Positions 17,965 to 26,250 of a DNA stretch of 64,000 nt are shown in pieces; the stretch's first letter is position 1; each line of letters opens with the position of its first letter. The DNA is taken from NCBI GenBank assembly GCA_019417325.1, contig DXVO01000009.1, positions 1 to 64,000 on the forward strand, written 5' to 3'. The stretch is from Parabacteroides sp. (GTDB lineage: Bacteria; Bacteroidota; Bacteroidia; Bacteroidales; Tannerellaceae). The notes under the pieces are model-generated. The model saw only the letters and a list, made by a program, of their open reading frames with translations, did not search any database and had not been told where the DNA came from. The translations under genes and the position numbers were made by a program.

Positions 17965-19620
17965 TTAAAGTCCGAATTTATTCATATCTTCTTCAACAGA
18001 GGTAATACCTCCGATTCCAAAATTCTCTACGAGTACTTTTGCCACATTAGGAGAAAGGAATGCGGGAAGCGTAGGGCCTAGATGTATATGTTTTACTCCC
18101 AGGCTAAGCAAAGCGAGCAATACGATAACAGCCTTCTGTTCATACCAGGCAATATTATAAGCTATCGGAAGCTCGTTCACATCCTGAAGTTCAAACACCT
18201 CTTTCAGCTTTAATGCAATAACAGCAAGTGAATAGCTATCGTTACACTGACCGGCATCCAGTACTCGGGGAATACCATTTATATCACCTAAAGCCAGTTT
18301 GTTATAGCGATACTTGGCACAGCCGGCTGTCAGGATAACCGTGTCTTTTGGAAGTGCTTTCGCAAATTCCGTATAATATTCGCGTCCACGCATCCGTCCG
18401 TCGCAACCTGCCATTACAATAAATTTACGAATAGCTCCGGTCTTAACAGCTTCTACCACTTTATCTGCCAGTTGTAATACCTGGTTATGAGCAAATCCAC
18501 CTATAATTTCTCCGTGCTCTATTTCCTTCGGAGCTTCACAATGTTTGGCTATTTCTATTAATTCGGAATAATCTTTATGCCCGTCTGCATCAGCCTCAAT
18601 ATGTTTACAACTCGGGTAGCCGGTAGAGTTCATTGTAAACATCCGTTCTTTATAAGTCGCATTCGATAATGGCGGCACAATGCAGTTTGTTGTAAACAGA
18701 ATCGGTCCGTTGAAGGAAGTAAACTCTTCCCGCTGTTTCCACCATGCATTACCATAGTTTCCTGCAAAATGGGTATATTTCTTAAATGCCGGATAATAAT
18801 GTGCAGGAAGCATCTCCCCATGTGTATAGACATCTATTCCGGTTCCCTCTGTTTGTTTCAAAAGTTCTTCCAGGTCATGCAGGTCGTGTCCGCTGATAAG
18901 AATACCGGGACGGTTACGGACACCTATATTTACACTTGTTATTTCAGGATTGCCATATCTGGAAGTATTGGCTTTATCCAACAATGCCATTGTCTGGACT
19001 CCGACCTCTCCAGTCTTCAGTACCAATGCGACAAGTTCTTCTACTGACAATTCTTTCACAGTAATGTCGGCGATTGCCTGATGCATAAAATGATGAATAT
19101 GTTCATCGTCATAGCCTAACCTTACAGCATGTTCCAAATAGGCCGCCATACCTTTCAGACCATAGACAATCAGTTCTTTCAAGGATCGGATATCTTCATT
19201 TTTTTCGCGTAAGATACCAACTTCGGCAGCCTTAATATCATAATCGGCACGAGTACCGCTCCATTCCAGTTCATCTACAGAAGGAAGAGTTACATCATTT
19301 TCGACAGCCAATTTTTTGAGTTGATCACGTAAAGCCAAACCTTTATCAATACGTTTCAAGATACTTTCATTATCAAAATTCGCATTTGTAATCGTTGAAA
19401 AAAGAGCATCCACTACAAATCCGTTAATCTCTTCCGCCACAGGAACAACCATCCGGTTCAACTGGTCGGTAGCCACACAAATACCTCGTACTACAAAAAG
19501 TAATAAGTCCATTGCACATGCAGTAGGGGCGTCCTTTCCACATACACCTTTCAGGATACATCCCTGCCCTTTGGCAGTTTCCTGACACTGAAAACAAAAC
19601 ATATTATTTTCCATAATCAT
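17965..19620 (-). CDS. hcp: Hybrid cluster protein (hydroxylamine reductase)
   Basis: Hcp holds an Fe-S cluster and a hybrid 4Fe-2O-2S cluster and reduces nitric oxide or hydroxylamine in the cytoplasm of anaerobes. The N-terminal cluster has the spacing C-x2-C-x8-C-x5-C at Cys9, 12, 21 and 27, the class I pattern of strict anaerobes. Hybrid-cluster motifs are visible further on: HGEMLPAHYYP, FTTNCIVPP, AGCDGR and LDAGQCNDSYS. The length (551) is normal for class I. The start may be 19620, 19614 or 19602, because the family usually begins at MFCFQCQ. A Crp/Fnr regulator is encoded divergently, and the shared promoter region holds two palindromes; the one centred near -42 fits direct activation. 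Confidence 0.96.
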   Translation of the reverse strand: MIMENNMFCFQCQETAKGQGCILKGVCGKDAPTACAMDLLLFVVRGICVATDQLNRMVVPVAEEINGFVVDALFSTITNANFDNESILKRIDKGLALRDQLKKLAVENDVTLPSVDELEWSGTRADYDIKAAEVGILREKNEDIRSLKELIVYGLKGMAAYLEHAVRLGYDDEHIHHFMHQAIADITVKELSVEELVALVLKTGEVGVQTMALLDKANTSRYGNPEITSVNIGVRNRPGILISGHDLHDLEELLKQTEGTGIDVYTHGEMLPAHYYPAFKKYTHFAGNYGNAWWKQREEFTSFNGPILFTTNCIVPPLSNATYKERMFTMNSTGYPSCKHIEADADGHKDYSELIEIAKHCEAPKEIEHGEIIGGFAHNQVLQLADKVVEAVKTGAIRKFIVMAGCDGRMRGREYYTEFAKALPKDTVILTAGCAKYRYNKLALGDINGIPRVLDAGQCNDSYSLAVIALKLKEVFELQDVNELPIAYNIAWYEQKAVIVLLALLSLGVKHIHLGPTLPAFLSPNVAKVLVENFGIGGITSVEEDMNKFGL

Positions 19621-19648
19621 TTTTCTTTATGAGATTACTATTATTTTT

Positions 19649-19667
19649 GTGCAAATGTATAGTGCAC
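19649..19667. promoter_or_regulatory. Palindrome over the hcp core promoter
   Basis: GTGCA, nine bases, TGCAC: perfect five-base arms. It covers the hcp -7 box (TACATTTG on the minus strand, 19659-19652), so a protein bound here would compete with RNA polymerase. Confidence 0.45.
19652..19659 (-). promoter_or_regulatory. -7 box for hcp
   Basis: On the minus strand this reads TACATTTG, a perfect TAnnTTTG match. Transcription would start near 19645, about 25 bases before the first hcp ATG. No good -33 element is seen, as expected of an activated promoter. Confidence 0.55.
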
Positions 19668-19678
19668 GTTCTCTGAAA

Positions 19679-19698
19679 GTTGTACCATATGTTACAAC
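19679..19698. promoter_or_regulatory. Crp/Fnr-type operator GTTGTA-N8-TACAAC
   Basis: A perfect dyad with six-base arms lies between hcp and the divergent Crp/Fnr-family gene. Its centre is about 42-43 bases upstream of the predicted hcp start, the class II position for Crp/Fnr activators. Half-sites of this kind suit a dimer with Crp-type helix-turn-helix domains. Confidence 0.6.
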
Positions 19699-19727
19699 CT
19701 GCACGAATTATTGTTAAATAATTAAAT

Positions 19728-20318
19728 ATGGACCTGACTGAATTATTACAATCGTCCCCTTTCCAAAGCATGAAAGAAGAAGATGTACTCCCCTTCCTTT
19801 TCGCCGTACCCAATAGCTTAAAACAATTTGAGCCGGGAGATATTATTGCCCGGCAAGGTGCCGTATGTAAATCCCTATACCTATTGGCTACAGGCATTGT
19901 CCGCACGGGTATGATCAATGAAGAAGGAAAAGAACTGACTATAGAGAATATTCCGGGGCCCAGTCTACTTGCCCCGGCTTTTATCTTCGCTACCGAAAAC
20001 CGTATTCCCGTAAACATAGAGGCCGAAAGCAATTGCGAGGTATTTATTATCGGCAAAGAACGTTTTCTCACTTTCATGCACGAGCATCCACAAGTCATGG
20101 AAAACTTCTTAAAGGAGATTTCCGACCGCAGTGTTTTTCTAAGTAAAAAGCTGAATGAGTTCGCCTTGCTAAACCTGAAAACAAGATTATTAAAATATCT
20201 GGAAACCCATCCTGCCATCCATAACCAGCAAGAGGTTGCTCAAAAATTAGGAGTAACCCGCCCCTCACTGGCGAGAGCATTATCCGAACTTATCAGTGAA
20301 GGAAAAATAAAAAAGTAA
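19728..20318 (+). CDS. Crp/Fnr-family transcriptional regulator (HcpR-like)
   Basis: A 196-residue regulator with an N-terminal cyclic-nucleotide-type sensory beta-roll (about 15-120; EPGDIIARQGAVCKSLYLLATG) and a C-terminal winged helix (about 150-195; QQEVAQKLGVTRPSLARALSELISEGKI). There is no N-terminal Cys set of the FNR Fe-S type. In Porphyromonas gingivalis and relatives the HcpR branch activates hcp under nitrosative stress; the divergent position next to hcp and the dyad between them make the same role likely here, by inference. A weak promoter of its own is not obvious; it may be self-regulated by the shared dyad. Confidence 0.88.
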   Translation: MDLTELLQSSPFQSMKEEDVLPFLFAVPNSLKQFEPGDIIARQGAVCKSLYLLATGIVRTGMINEEGKELTIENIPGPSLLAPAFIFATENRIPVNIEAESNCEVFIIGKERFLTFMHEHPQVMENFLKEISDRSVFLSKKLNEFALLNLKTRLLKYLETHPAIHNQQEVAQKLGVTRPSLARALSELISEGKIKK

Positions 20319-20330
20319 CGATATAATATT

Positions 20331-20373
20331 GCAAACGTTTGCAGATTTTGAGAACGTTCCCGGGAACGTTTGC
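20331..20373. promoter_or_regulatory. Nested palindromes upstream of an outer-membrane protein gene
   Basis: GCAAACGTTTGC (20331-20342, perfect) and AACGTTCCCGGGAACGTT (20353-20370, perfect) occur close together, and GCAAACGTT / AACGTTTGC (20331-20339 and 20365-20373) form a third, outer inverted repeat. No T-run follows, so this looks more like operators than a terminator. Confidence 0.55.
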
Positions 20374-20495
20374 ATAAAATATTTCTATAGAAAAACAGCT
20401 TTATTTTTTCCCTGCCTTAACTTTATACACCCAATACCCATTAAATAACCCGAAAATAAAATACACATAAACCTAACGAAAAACGGTAATTTACC

Positions 20496-21221
20496 ATGAA
20501 AAAAATCTTATTCATTCTGGGATTATGCCTGACAATGCACACACAAGCCCAGTTACATTTTAGTGCCAATGTAAAAAACAATCATTTATGGAGAGGCATT
20601 GAAGTAGCGGATGGCCTGGTCTTTACTACCGATGTAAGTGTAACCGATCATAAAGAACACTTCCGTCTCGGGTTATGGGGCGGTACCAATATCAACGGTT
20701 CTTATAAAGAATTTAATTACTATGCTTCTTATACATATAAAGGATTCTCCATCGCTTTTTGGGATACCTACAATTTCTCACCGGGAGCCAAATACAATAA
20801 CAAAGAATTTTTCAATTATAAACCGAGTGAAACCGGAAGATTCCTCGACGCTATAGTTAGCTACCGTTTTCAGGGAAAATTTCCTTTATTATTAAGCTGG
20901 TCGACTATCATATTTGGTCGCGACCGGAATGCGGATAATACAGCCAACAAATACTCGAGTTTCTGCTATGCCGAATATCCTGTTTTTCAAAAGAACGGAT
21001 GGCGGGTAGATGCAGGTATAGGTGGAGGCTTTGCACTGAACCGTGCCGGAAGCTCTTCTAACTTTTACGGAACCGGACCAGGCATCATGCAAGTCACGGT
21101 CAAAGTTACCAAAGATTTATACATCGGGAAATATAAGTTACCAGTCTACACTTGTGCTCTATGGAATCCTAAAGGAGATAAAGGATTTTTACAGCTTGGT
21201 GTAGAGTTATTCTCATTCTAA
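20496..21221 (+). CDS. Putative outer-membrane beta-barrel protein, 241 residues
   Basis: A small secreted protein with a signal peptide (1-18, cleaved after MHTQAQ) and a pattern of alternating hydrophobic and polar residues typical of beta strands, ending in LFSF with a C-terminal Phe that marks outer-membrane barrels. Segments such as NNHLWRGIEVADG and YASYTYKGFSIAFWDTYNF resemble Bacteroidetes barrel proteins annotated only as hypothetical. Function is unknown. It stands alone between the Crp/Fnr gene and a 582-base gap, and the palindromes at 20331-20373 probably control it. Confidence 0.7.
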   Translation: MKKILFILGLCLTMHTQAQLHFSANVKNNHLWRGIEVADGLVFTTDVSVTDHKEHFRLGLWGGTNINGSYKEFNYYASYTYKGFSIAFWDTYNFSPGAKYNNKEFFNYKPSETGRFLDAIVSYRFQGKFPLLLSWSTIIFGRDRNADNTANKYSSFCYAEYPVFQKNGWRVDAGIGGGFALNRAGSSSNFYGTGPGIMQVTVKVTKDLYIGKYKLPVYTCALWNPKGDKGFLQLGVELFSF

Positions 21222-21803
21222 ACAGATTGACCAACAATCCATTAGCTTATAAAAGAAACGTTTGGAATACAACTAATAATAACAATGCTGTAGGTGTTGG
21301 TATAAAAACATAAACTGTCCTTTTGTAATTATGGCACTTAAACACTCATCTGTGTCATGAGGCGATATACATGTTTCGGTTAATGGTTGCACAACTGCTA
21401 CATCAGCATGAAGCCATAATGAACATTACCATGCAGAAATAAGATTTAGAATTGGACTTTAAAGGACAAAACATCTATATAGAATAAGTTTTTCATACAG
21501 TAAAGACATCCCTTTCCCAAAATGAATACACCCTCTTCCCATATCCAGAAGACGCTTTAAAACATTCTGTACGGTTTCTACACATCATTCTTTGCCAAAA
21601 GTCGTAAAAAATACCTTTTTTAAAATGATATGTTGTAAAGATAAGGCATAAAGATAAAATATATAGTGTGTTCTAAAAGGATGTTATTTAGTTCCATATT
21701 TCCCTGACACGAATTTTCAACTATTTTCGCAGAATTACAGAACACGCCATTTACGTAACAACCTATTACTTTTGCGACAAATTCGGAAATAAAACAACGA
21801 ATA
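21222..21803. other. Long non-coding gap at the left edge of the AraC-bounded block
   Basis: 582 bases without a credible reading frame, A+T-rich and without obvious repeats. A -7 box TACTTTTG lies at 21767-21774 near its right end. I find no tRNA, integrase or direct repeat that would mark an insertion junction. Confidence 0.5.
21767..21774 (+). promoter_or_regulatory. -7 box for the biosynthetic cluster
   Basis: TACTTTTG is a perfect TAnnTTTG match 30 bases before the AraC ATG at 21804. No -33 TTTG is seen at the proper distance, which suits an activator-dependent promoter. Confidence 0.5.
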
Positions 21804-22757
21804 ATGGATATGGAAAATGTTCTTCAAGTCGGTTCTGTGCCAATTGGGAAGCATGGTGATAAGAAATATATGGACAGTGACATCGTGTTTCTGGACAACG
21901 TGCGTGACCTACCCCTTGTTGACGGTTCACTACGGGTGGATAGGTTCGTGTCAGTAACATGCTATATGGGTAAATTGCAGTTGGACATAAATGCTACAGC
22001 ACATACCATTCATGCCAATCAGATCCTGATCTGCCACCCGAACGATATGATTGCAAATACCATGCTGAGCCCCGACTTTGAAGGAACCGTGTTGTGCTTT
22101 TCCCACAAAATCATCATGGAGATGTTCGGCGAAAGTAATATGTGGGACTGTGTCTTCTATTTGACAGAGAATCCGGTTATCCATGCTCGGCGAGAAAGCC
22201 TGAAAATACTGAGGACCTATAATGAGGCATTCCGTATAAAGGTAAAGATGGGACAGACGGCTTTCCATAAGGAAATTGTCTGTTCCATAGTCAAGGCTGT
22301 GTTCTATGAATTGATGGAGAACATTGATAATCATGCATTTTCCAATGTCAGGGGAGTAAGGCACAGTGAAATCCTGTTCAAGCAATTCATGGAGCTGCTC
22401 TCTGGCTGTACAGTGAAGCCCCGCAATGTCTCGTGGTATGCCAGACAACTATGTGTCACGCCCAAGCACCTTTCTACCGTATGCAGGCAGGTGAGCGGGA
22501 AAACAGCATTCTACTGGATCAACGAATATGTCATCATTGACATACGCCACCTGCTGAAGAACTCCGACAAGCCTATCAAAGAGGTTGTGGACTTGCTCAG
22601 GTTCCCCAACGTCTCTTTCTTCGGTTCTTACTGCCGGAAGCATTTCGGAATGGCACCGACAGAATACAGGAAATACCTGAGAACCTCTGCAAGTAACAAA
22701 AATAACACCGGACATTATGGGAAAACTGACAATAAACAAGGTAAAGACGAGGCGTGA
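21804..22757 (+). CDS. AraC-family transcriptional regulator, first gene of the biosynthetic cluster
   Basis: A 317-residue regulator with an N-terminal cupin-like sensing domain (about 25-150; NQILICHPNDMIANTMLSPDFEG) and a C-terminal pair of helix-turn-helix motifs (about 210-295; ARQLCVTPKHLSTVCRQVSG and EYRKYLR). It is strongly similar to the regulator at 43317-44195 (shared QLCVTPK-LSTVC-Q-SGKTA and LKxSxKxIKE segments), so the two are paralogues. Its C-terminal 14 codons overlap the start of the GNAT gene, implying coupled translation. It is the natural candidate to activate the cluster (inference). Confidence 0.9.
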   Translation: MDMENVLQVGSVPIGKHGDKKYMDSDIVFLDNVRDLPLVDGSLRVDRFVSVTCYMGKLQLDINATAHTIHANQILICHPNDMIANTMLSPDFEGTVLCFSHKIIMEMFGESNMWDCVFYLTENPVIHARRESLKILRTYNEAFRIKVKMGQTAFHKEIVCSIVKAVFYELMENIDNHAFSNVRGVRHSEILFKQFMELLSGCTVKPRNVSWYARQLCVTPKHLSTVCRQVSGKTAFYWINEYVIIDIRHLLKNSDKPIKEVVDLLRFPNVSFFGSYCRKHFGMAPTEYRKYLRTSASNKNNTGHYGKTDNKQGKDEA

Positions 22758-23853
22758 GATGAATGATTTCATTCGCTTGCCACACCGCCTCTATGGCGAC
22801 TGCCCGCAATATGTACCCGATCTCGACACAGACATCCGCGAAACATTCGACCCTCGTAAAAATGCAGGACTGGAATATTCAGATATCCAGCCTTTCGTAG
22901 CATACGATGAGAAGGGACACTGTGTGGGACGCATTGCCGGTATTATCAGCCGCCGTGCCAACGAGAAATGGAAGACAAAGAACGTACGGTTCGGCTTCAT
23001 TGAATTCATAGATGACTCGGATGTATCTGAGGCTTTATTAAAAGCCGTTGAGAAATGGGGACGGGAACAGGGCATGACACATATACAAGGTCCAATGGGT
23101 ATCTTCGACTTCGACAAGGAAGGAATGCTCGTGGAGGACTTCGACCGGATGGGCTCGATGATAACAATATACAATCCACCTTATTATCCCAAACACATGG
23201 AAGCTTTGGGCTACAAGAAGGAGGTGGACTGGGTACAGGTACGTATTGACGTACCCCGAGAAGTGCCTGCCAAGTATGCCCGCGTAGCCCAGTTATCGAA
23301 AGAGATGTTCGGATTGAAAGTAAAGAAGCTGACGAATGAGGATGTGTATAAACGTGGTTATGGCAAGAAAGTATTCGAGTTGTTGAACCTTGCCTATTCG
23401 CCCTTGTTCGGCTACACGGAATTGACAGACAGGCAGATTGAAACGTTCATTCGTCGCTATCTTCCATTAGTAGATAAGCGGATGTTGCCCGTCATCGAAG
23501 ATGAGAAAGGACAAATTGTGGGCGTAACCATCACAATGGGCAGCCTGTCGCACGCTTTGCGGAAATCACGGGGACGATTGCTGCTCTTCGGCTGGTTCCA
23601 CTTGCTTCGCGCCTTGAAGTGGAAGCATGAGGATAAGGCGGAGATGTTGCTTATTGCCGTACATCCCGACTATCAAGGATTAGGAGTGAACGCTCTGTTC
23701 TTCGACGACCTGATACCGATCTATAATGAACTGGGATTCCGATGGGCAGAAACAGGTCCCCAATTGGAAAGCAACGTTCGGGAACTGTCGCAATGGAAAC
23801 CACTAAACCCGACGTTTACAAAGCGGAGAAGATGTTACACGAAAGAATTATGA
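22717..23853 (+). CDS. GNAT-fold N-acyltransferase-like protein
   Basis: A 378-residue protein of a Bacteroidetes GNAT-related family. The N-terminal half has RLPHRLYGDCPQYVPDL and GRIAGII, a degenerate acyl-CoA fold; the C-terminal half has VHPDYQGLGVNALFF, the acyl-pantetheine-binding loop of GNAT enzymes, and ETGPQLESN. Size and double-domain architecture recall long-chain N-acyltransferases, including the GNAT-like bacterial ceramide synthase known from Caulobacter, rather than small acetyltransferases. In this cluster it could attach the acyl chain made on the ACP to an amine (inference). The start is fixed by family resemblance although it overlaps the AraC gene by 41 bases. Confidence 0.8.
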   Translation: MGKLTINKVKTRREMNDFIRLPHRLYGDCPQYVPDLDTDIRETFDPRKNAGLEYSDIQPFVAYDEKGHCVGRIAGIISRRANEKWKTKNVRFGFIEFIDDSDVSEALLKAVEKWGREQGMTHIQGPMGIFDFDKEGMLVEDFDRMGSMITIYNPPYYPKHMEALGYKKEVDWVQVRIDVPREVPAKYARVAQLSKEMFGLKVKKLTNEDVYKRGYGKKVFELLNLAYSPLFGYTELTDRQIETFIRRYLPLVDKRMLPVIEDEKGQIVGVTITMGSLSHALRKSRGRLLLFGWFHLLRALKWKHEDKAEMLLIAVHPDYQGLGVNALFFDDLIPIYNELGFRWAETGPQLESNVRELSQWKPLNPTFTKRRRCYTKEL

Positions 23854-23883
23854 ATGACGAATTTTGAACTATAATCAGAAGAA

Positions 23884-25104
23884 ATGGAAAAAAGAGTTGT
23901 AATAACAGGCATAGGCATCTGGTCCTGTCTCGGTACGACTTTGGACGAGGTGCGCGATTCACTCTACAGGGGACGTAGTGGTATCATCTTCAGCCCAGAG
24001 CGCAAGGCGGCGGGATTCCGTTCGGCACTGTGCGCTGATATTCCCTGTCCCGATTTGAAACCATTCGTTTCCCGTAACCAACGGCAGTTCATGCCGGAGG
24101 AAGCACAATACGCCTACATGGCGACACGCCAAGCGTTGGAGAATGCACAGTTGGACATGGACTATATCGGACAACACGAAGTGGGACTAGTCTATGGGAA
24201 TGACTCGGTGGCTGAAGCTACCATGCATGCGCTCGATAAATTTCGCGAACAGGGTGACACAGCTGCCTGCGGTAGCGGAGCCATCTTTCAGTCAATGAAT
24301 TCCACCGTGACCATGAACCTTGCTTGTCAATTCCGGTTACGAGGCATCAATCTGACTGCATCGGCAGCCTGCGCATCCAGTTCCCATGCTATTGGTCTTG
24401 CCTACCTACTGATACGAAGCAGCTTACAGGATTGCATAGTGTGTGGCGGTGCACAAGAGGCCAACATGTATGGCGTGGCAGCCTTCGACGGCATCCAGTC
24501 GTTCTCTGTGCGTGAAGCGGAACCGACACGTGCCAGCCGTCCGTTCGACCGCGACCGTGACGGATTGGTACCAGGCGGCGGTGCGGCTACTATCGTCCTC
24601 GAAAGTTACGAGCACGCCCTTCAACGGGGTGCACCGATATGGGGTGAAATAATTGGCTGGGGCTTTTCCGGCAATGGCGACCACATCTCCACACCCAATG
24701 TGGATGGTCCTGCCCGCTCGCTGGAACTTTGCTTGAGAAACAGTGGTGTTACACCTTCCGAGGTGGGTTACATCAACGCCCATGCCACTTCGACTCGTAT
24801 CGGAGACAGCCGCGAGGCGCAGGCCATTGCCCGTATATTCGGCGAGCGATGTGTGCCCGTCACTTCCACCAAGAGCCAGACCGGGCATGAAATGTGGATG
24901 GCAGGTGCCAGCGAGCTTATCTATTCGATGCTGATGATGAAAAACGACTTCATTGCCGCCAGCCTTAACTTTGAGAATCCCGACGAGGAAACGATGCACA
25001 TCCATGTTCTGCCCGAACGCAAGGATACGCATTTCGACCTGTTCCTCTCTAACTCATTCGGCTTTGGCGGAACGAATTCGACGCTTATCGTAAAGAACTT
25101 ATAG
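23884..25104 (+). CDS. Beta-ketoacyl-ACP synthase (FabF-like ketosynthase)
   Basis: A 406-residue ketosynthase that elongates ACP-bound chains by decarboxylative condensation. The full active site is present: Cys163 in SAACASSS, His300 in NAHATST and His335 in KSQTGHEMW with Lys330, so this is a working condensing enzyme and not a chain-length factor. It is followed by ACP (24 bases), two dehydratases and later a ketoreductase, making an iterative polyene or fatty-acyl cycle as in aryl-polyene systems. Only one ketosynthase is encoded, whereas aryl-polyene clusters usually have two or three. Codons are clearly richer in G+C than in mfd: positions 24541-24600 hold 40 G or C in 60. Confidence 0.93.
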   Translation: MEKRVVITGIGIWSCLGTTLDEVRDSLYRGRSGIIFSPERKAAGFRSALCADIPCPDLKPFVSRNQRQFMPEEAQYAYMATRQALENAQLDMDYIGQHEVGLVYGNDSVAEATMHALDKFREQGDTAACGSGAIFQSMNSTVTMNLACQFRLRGINLTASAACASSSHAIGLAYLLIRSSLQDCIVCGGAQEANMYGVAAFDGIQSFSVREAEPTRASRPFDRDRDGLVPGGGAATIVLESYEHALQRGAPIWGEIIGWGFSGNGDHISTPNVDGPARSLELCLRNSGVTPSEVGYINAHATSTRIGDSREAQAIARIFGERCVPVTSTKSQTGHEMWMAGASELIYSMLMMKNDFIAASLNFENPDEETMHIHVLPERKDTHFDLFLSNSFGFGGTNSTLIVKNL

Positions 25105-25128
25105 TTTATCAATCAAATAAAAACAGTT

Positions 25129-25377
25129 ATGACACGTGAAGATATCGTAGCACAAGTAAACAGCCTTTTGGCAGAAGAATTTGAAGTAGAAGCAATCACT
25201 TTCGAGCCAGATGCAAACGTTAAGGAAACTCTTAATCTGGATAGTCTGAGTCTAGTGGACCTTGTGGCATTGGTGCAACAGAGCTATAAGGTGAAGATTC
25301 CCGTCACGGAATTGCGTAATATTCAAACTTTCAACAATCTGTATGATTACATTGAATCTCATCTGCCAACAGTATGA
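25129..25377 (+). CDS. Acyl carrier protein of the cluster
   Basis: An 82-residue acidic, helical carrier protein. The phosphopantetheine attachment site is Ser39 in LNLDSLSLVDL. It differs from the usual fatty-acid ACP (D-S-L-D replaced by D-S-L-S) and ends with an IPVTELRNIQTFNNLYDYI helix, as in dedicated aryl-polyene-type ACPs. The stop codon overlaps the next start (ATGA). No phosphopantetheinyl transferase lies in the window, so the housekeeping enzyme must load it. Confidence 0.93.
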   Translation: MTREDIVAQVNSLLAEEFEVEAITFEPDANVKETLNLDSLSLVDLVALVQQSYKVKIPVTELRNIQTFNNLYDYIESHLPTV

Positions 25378-25799
25378 AAGGCGAAGACATCAAAAAATTG
25401 CTCCCACAACGTGCCCCTATCCTGATGGTGGACGAGCTGCTGGACGTGAATGGTGAGGAGGCACAGACCTCCCTTACCATCCGTTCCGACAACTTCTTTA
25501 TTGATGAAGACGAACGGCTGGAAGAAAGCGGGCTGATAGAGCACATAGCCCAGTCTGCCTCGGCTTTTGCCGGATATAGGACGAGACTTGACGGGGCTGT
25601 AAAACCTCCCATAGGCTATATCGGCGAAGTGAAAAACTTCCGTTGCTACCACCGCCCACAGGCAGGCGACAAACTGCATACCACTATCAGGCTGGGACCG
25701 GAAGTAGGAGGCGTGATGCTGCTATCCGGCGAGACCTGCATAGGAGCGAAAACGGTGGCAGACACACAAATGAAAATCTTTATCCAGCCAGGCTGTTAA
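25374..25799 (+). CDS. 3-hydroxyacyl-ACP dehydratase, ApeP/FabA-like hotdog protein
   Basis: A 141-residue hotdog-fold enzyme that would remove water from 3-hydroxyacyl-ACP to give the trans-2-enoyl chain. It opens with LLPQRAPILMVDELL, characteristic of the FabA/FabZ/ApeP group, and has the central-helix motif ESGLIEHIAQSASAFAGY (52-69) where the catalytic acid (Glu56) sits. It starts inside the ACP stop codon. A second, different dehydratase follows, so the pair may form a heterodimer as reported for aryl-polyene dehydratases ApeI and ApeP (established for that system; inferred here). Confidence 0.85.
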   Translation: MKGEDIKKLLPQRAPILMVDELLDVNGEEAQTSLTIRSDNFFIDEDERLEESGLIEHIAQSASAFAGYRTRLDGAVKPPIGYIGEVKNFRCYHRPQAGDKLHTTIRLGPEVGGVMLLSGETCIGAKTVADTQMKIFIQPGC

Positions 25800-25884
25800 A
25801 CTTCCCAGACTAAATAGTCGGAACTACCTACATGGATTTTAGAGAACGAGCAAGCGGACATATATAAATTAAGGTATAGGAATC

Positions 25885-26250
25885 ATGAAATTGGAAGATA
25901 ATTACTACAAACTAATCAGTATGCACTGCGATGGAATGAACGGTGTGTTTCATATTGCCCTACGTTCGGACTGCGACGTGTATCACGGGCACTTTCCCGG
26001 CCACCCCGTATGTCCCGGTGTGTGCAATATACAAACCATTAAAGAATGCGCCGAGCATCTGACGGGCAAACAGTTACACATAGATAGTATCCGCCGGTGC
26101 CGCTTAACCGCTGTCGTTACACCTGCAACTTGCCCGGAACTGGACATAAAAATAGACCTTCTGTCCACGAAAACCGGATATGGCATCACTGCCATCCTTT
26201 CCGATGCGCAGCGAATTTACATGGAGTATAAAGGAGAGATGACCATATGA
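25885..26250 (+). CDS. Second hotdog dehydratase (FabZ/ApeI-like) with Glu-to-Gln change
   Basis: A 121-residue hotdog protein with the FabZ-type signature HFPGHPVCPGV at residues 36-46, giving the catalytic His36. At the position of the usual catalytic Glu of FabZ the sequence reads NIQTIKE, so Gln50 takes its place, while Glu54 is one turn later. This suggests either a non-classical active site or a partner role in a heterodimer with the preceding dehydratase. It lies 85 bases after that gene and overlaps the exporter start (ATGA). Confidence 0.82.
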   Translation: MKLEDNYYKLISMHCDGMNGVFHIALRSDCDVYHGHFPGHPVCPGVCNIQTIKECAEHLTGKQLHIDSIRRCRLTAVVTPATCPELDIKIDLLSTKTGYGITAILSDAQRIYMEYKGEMTI

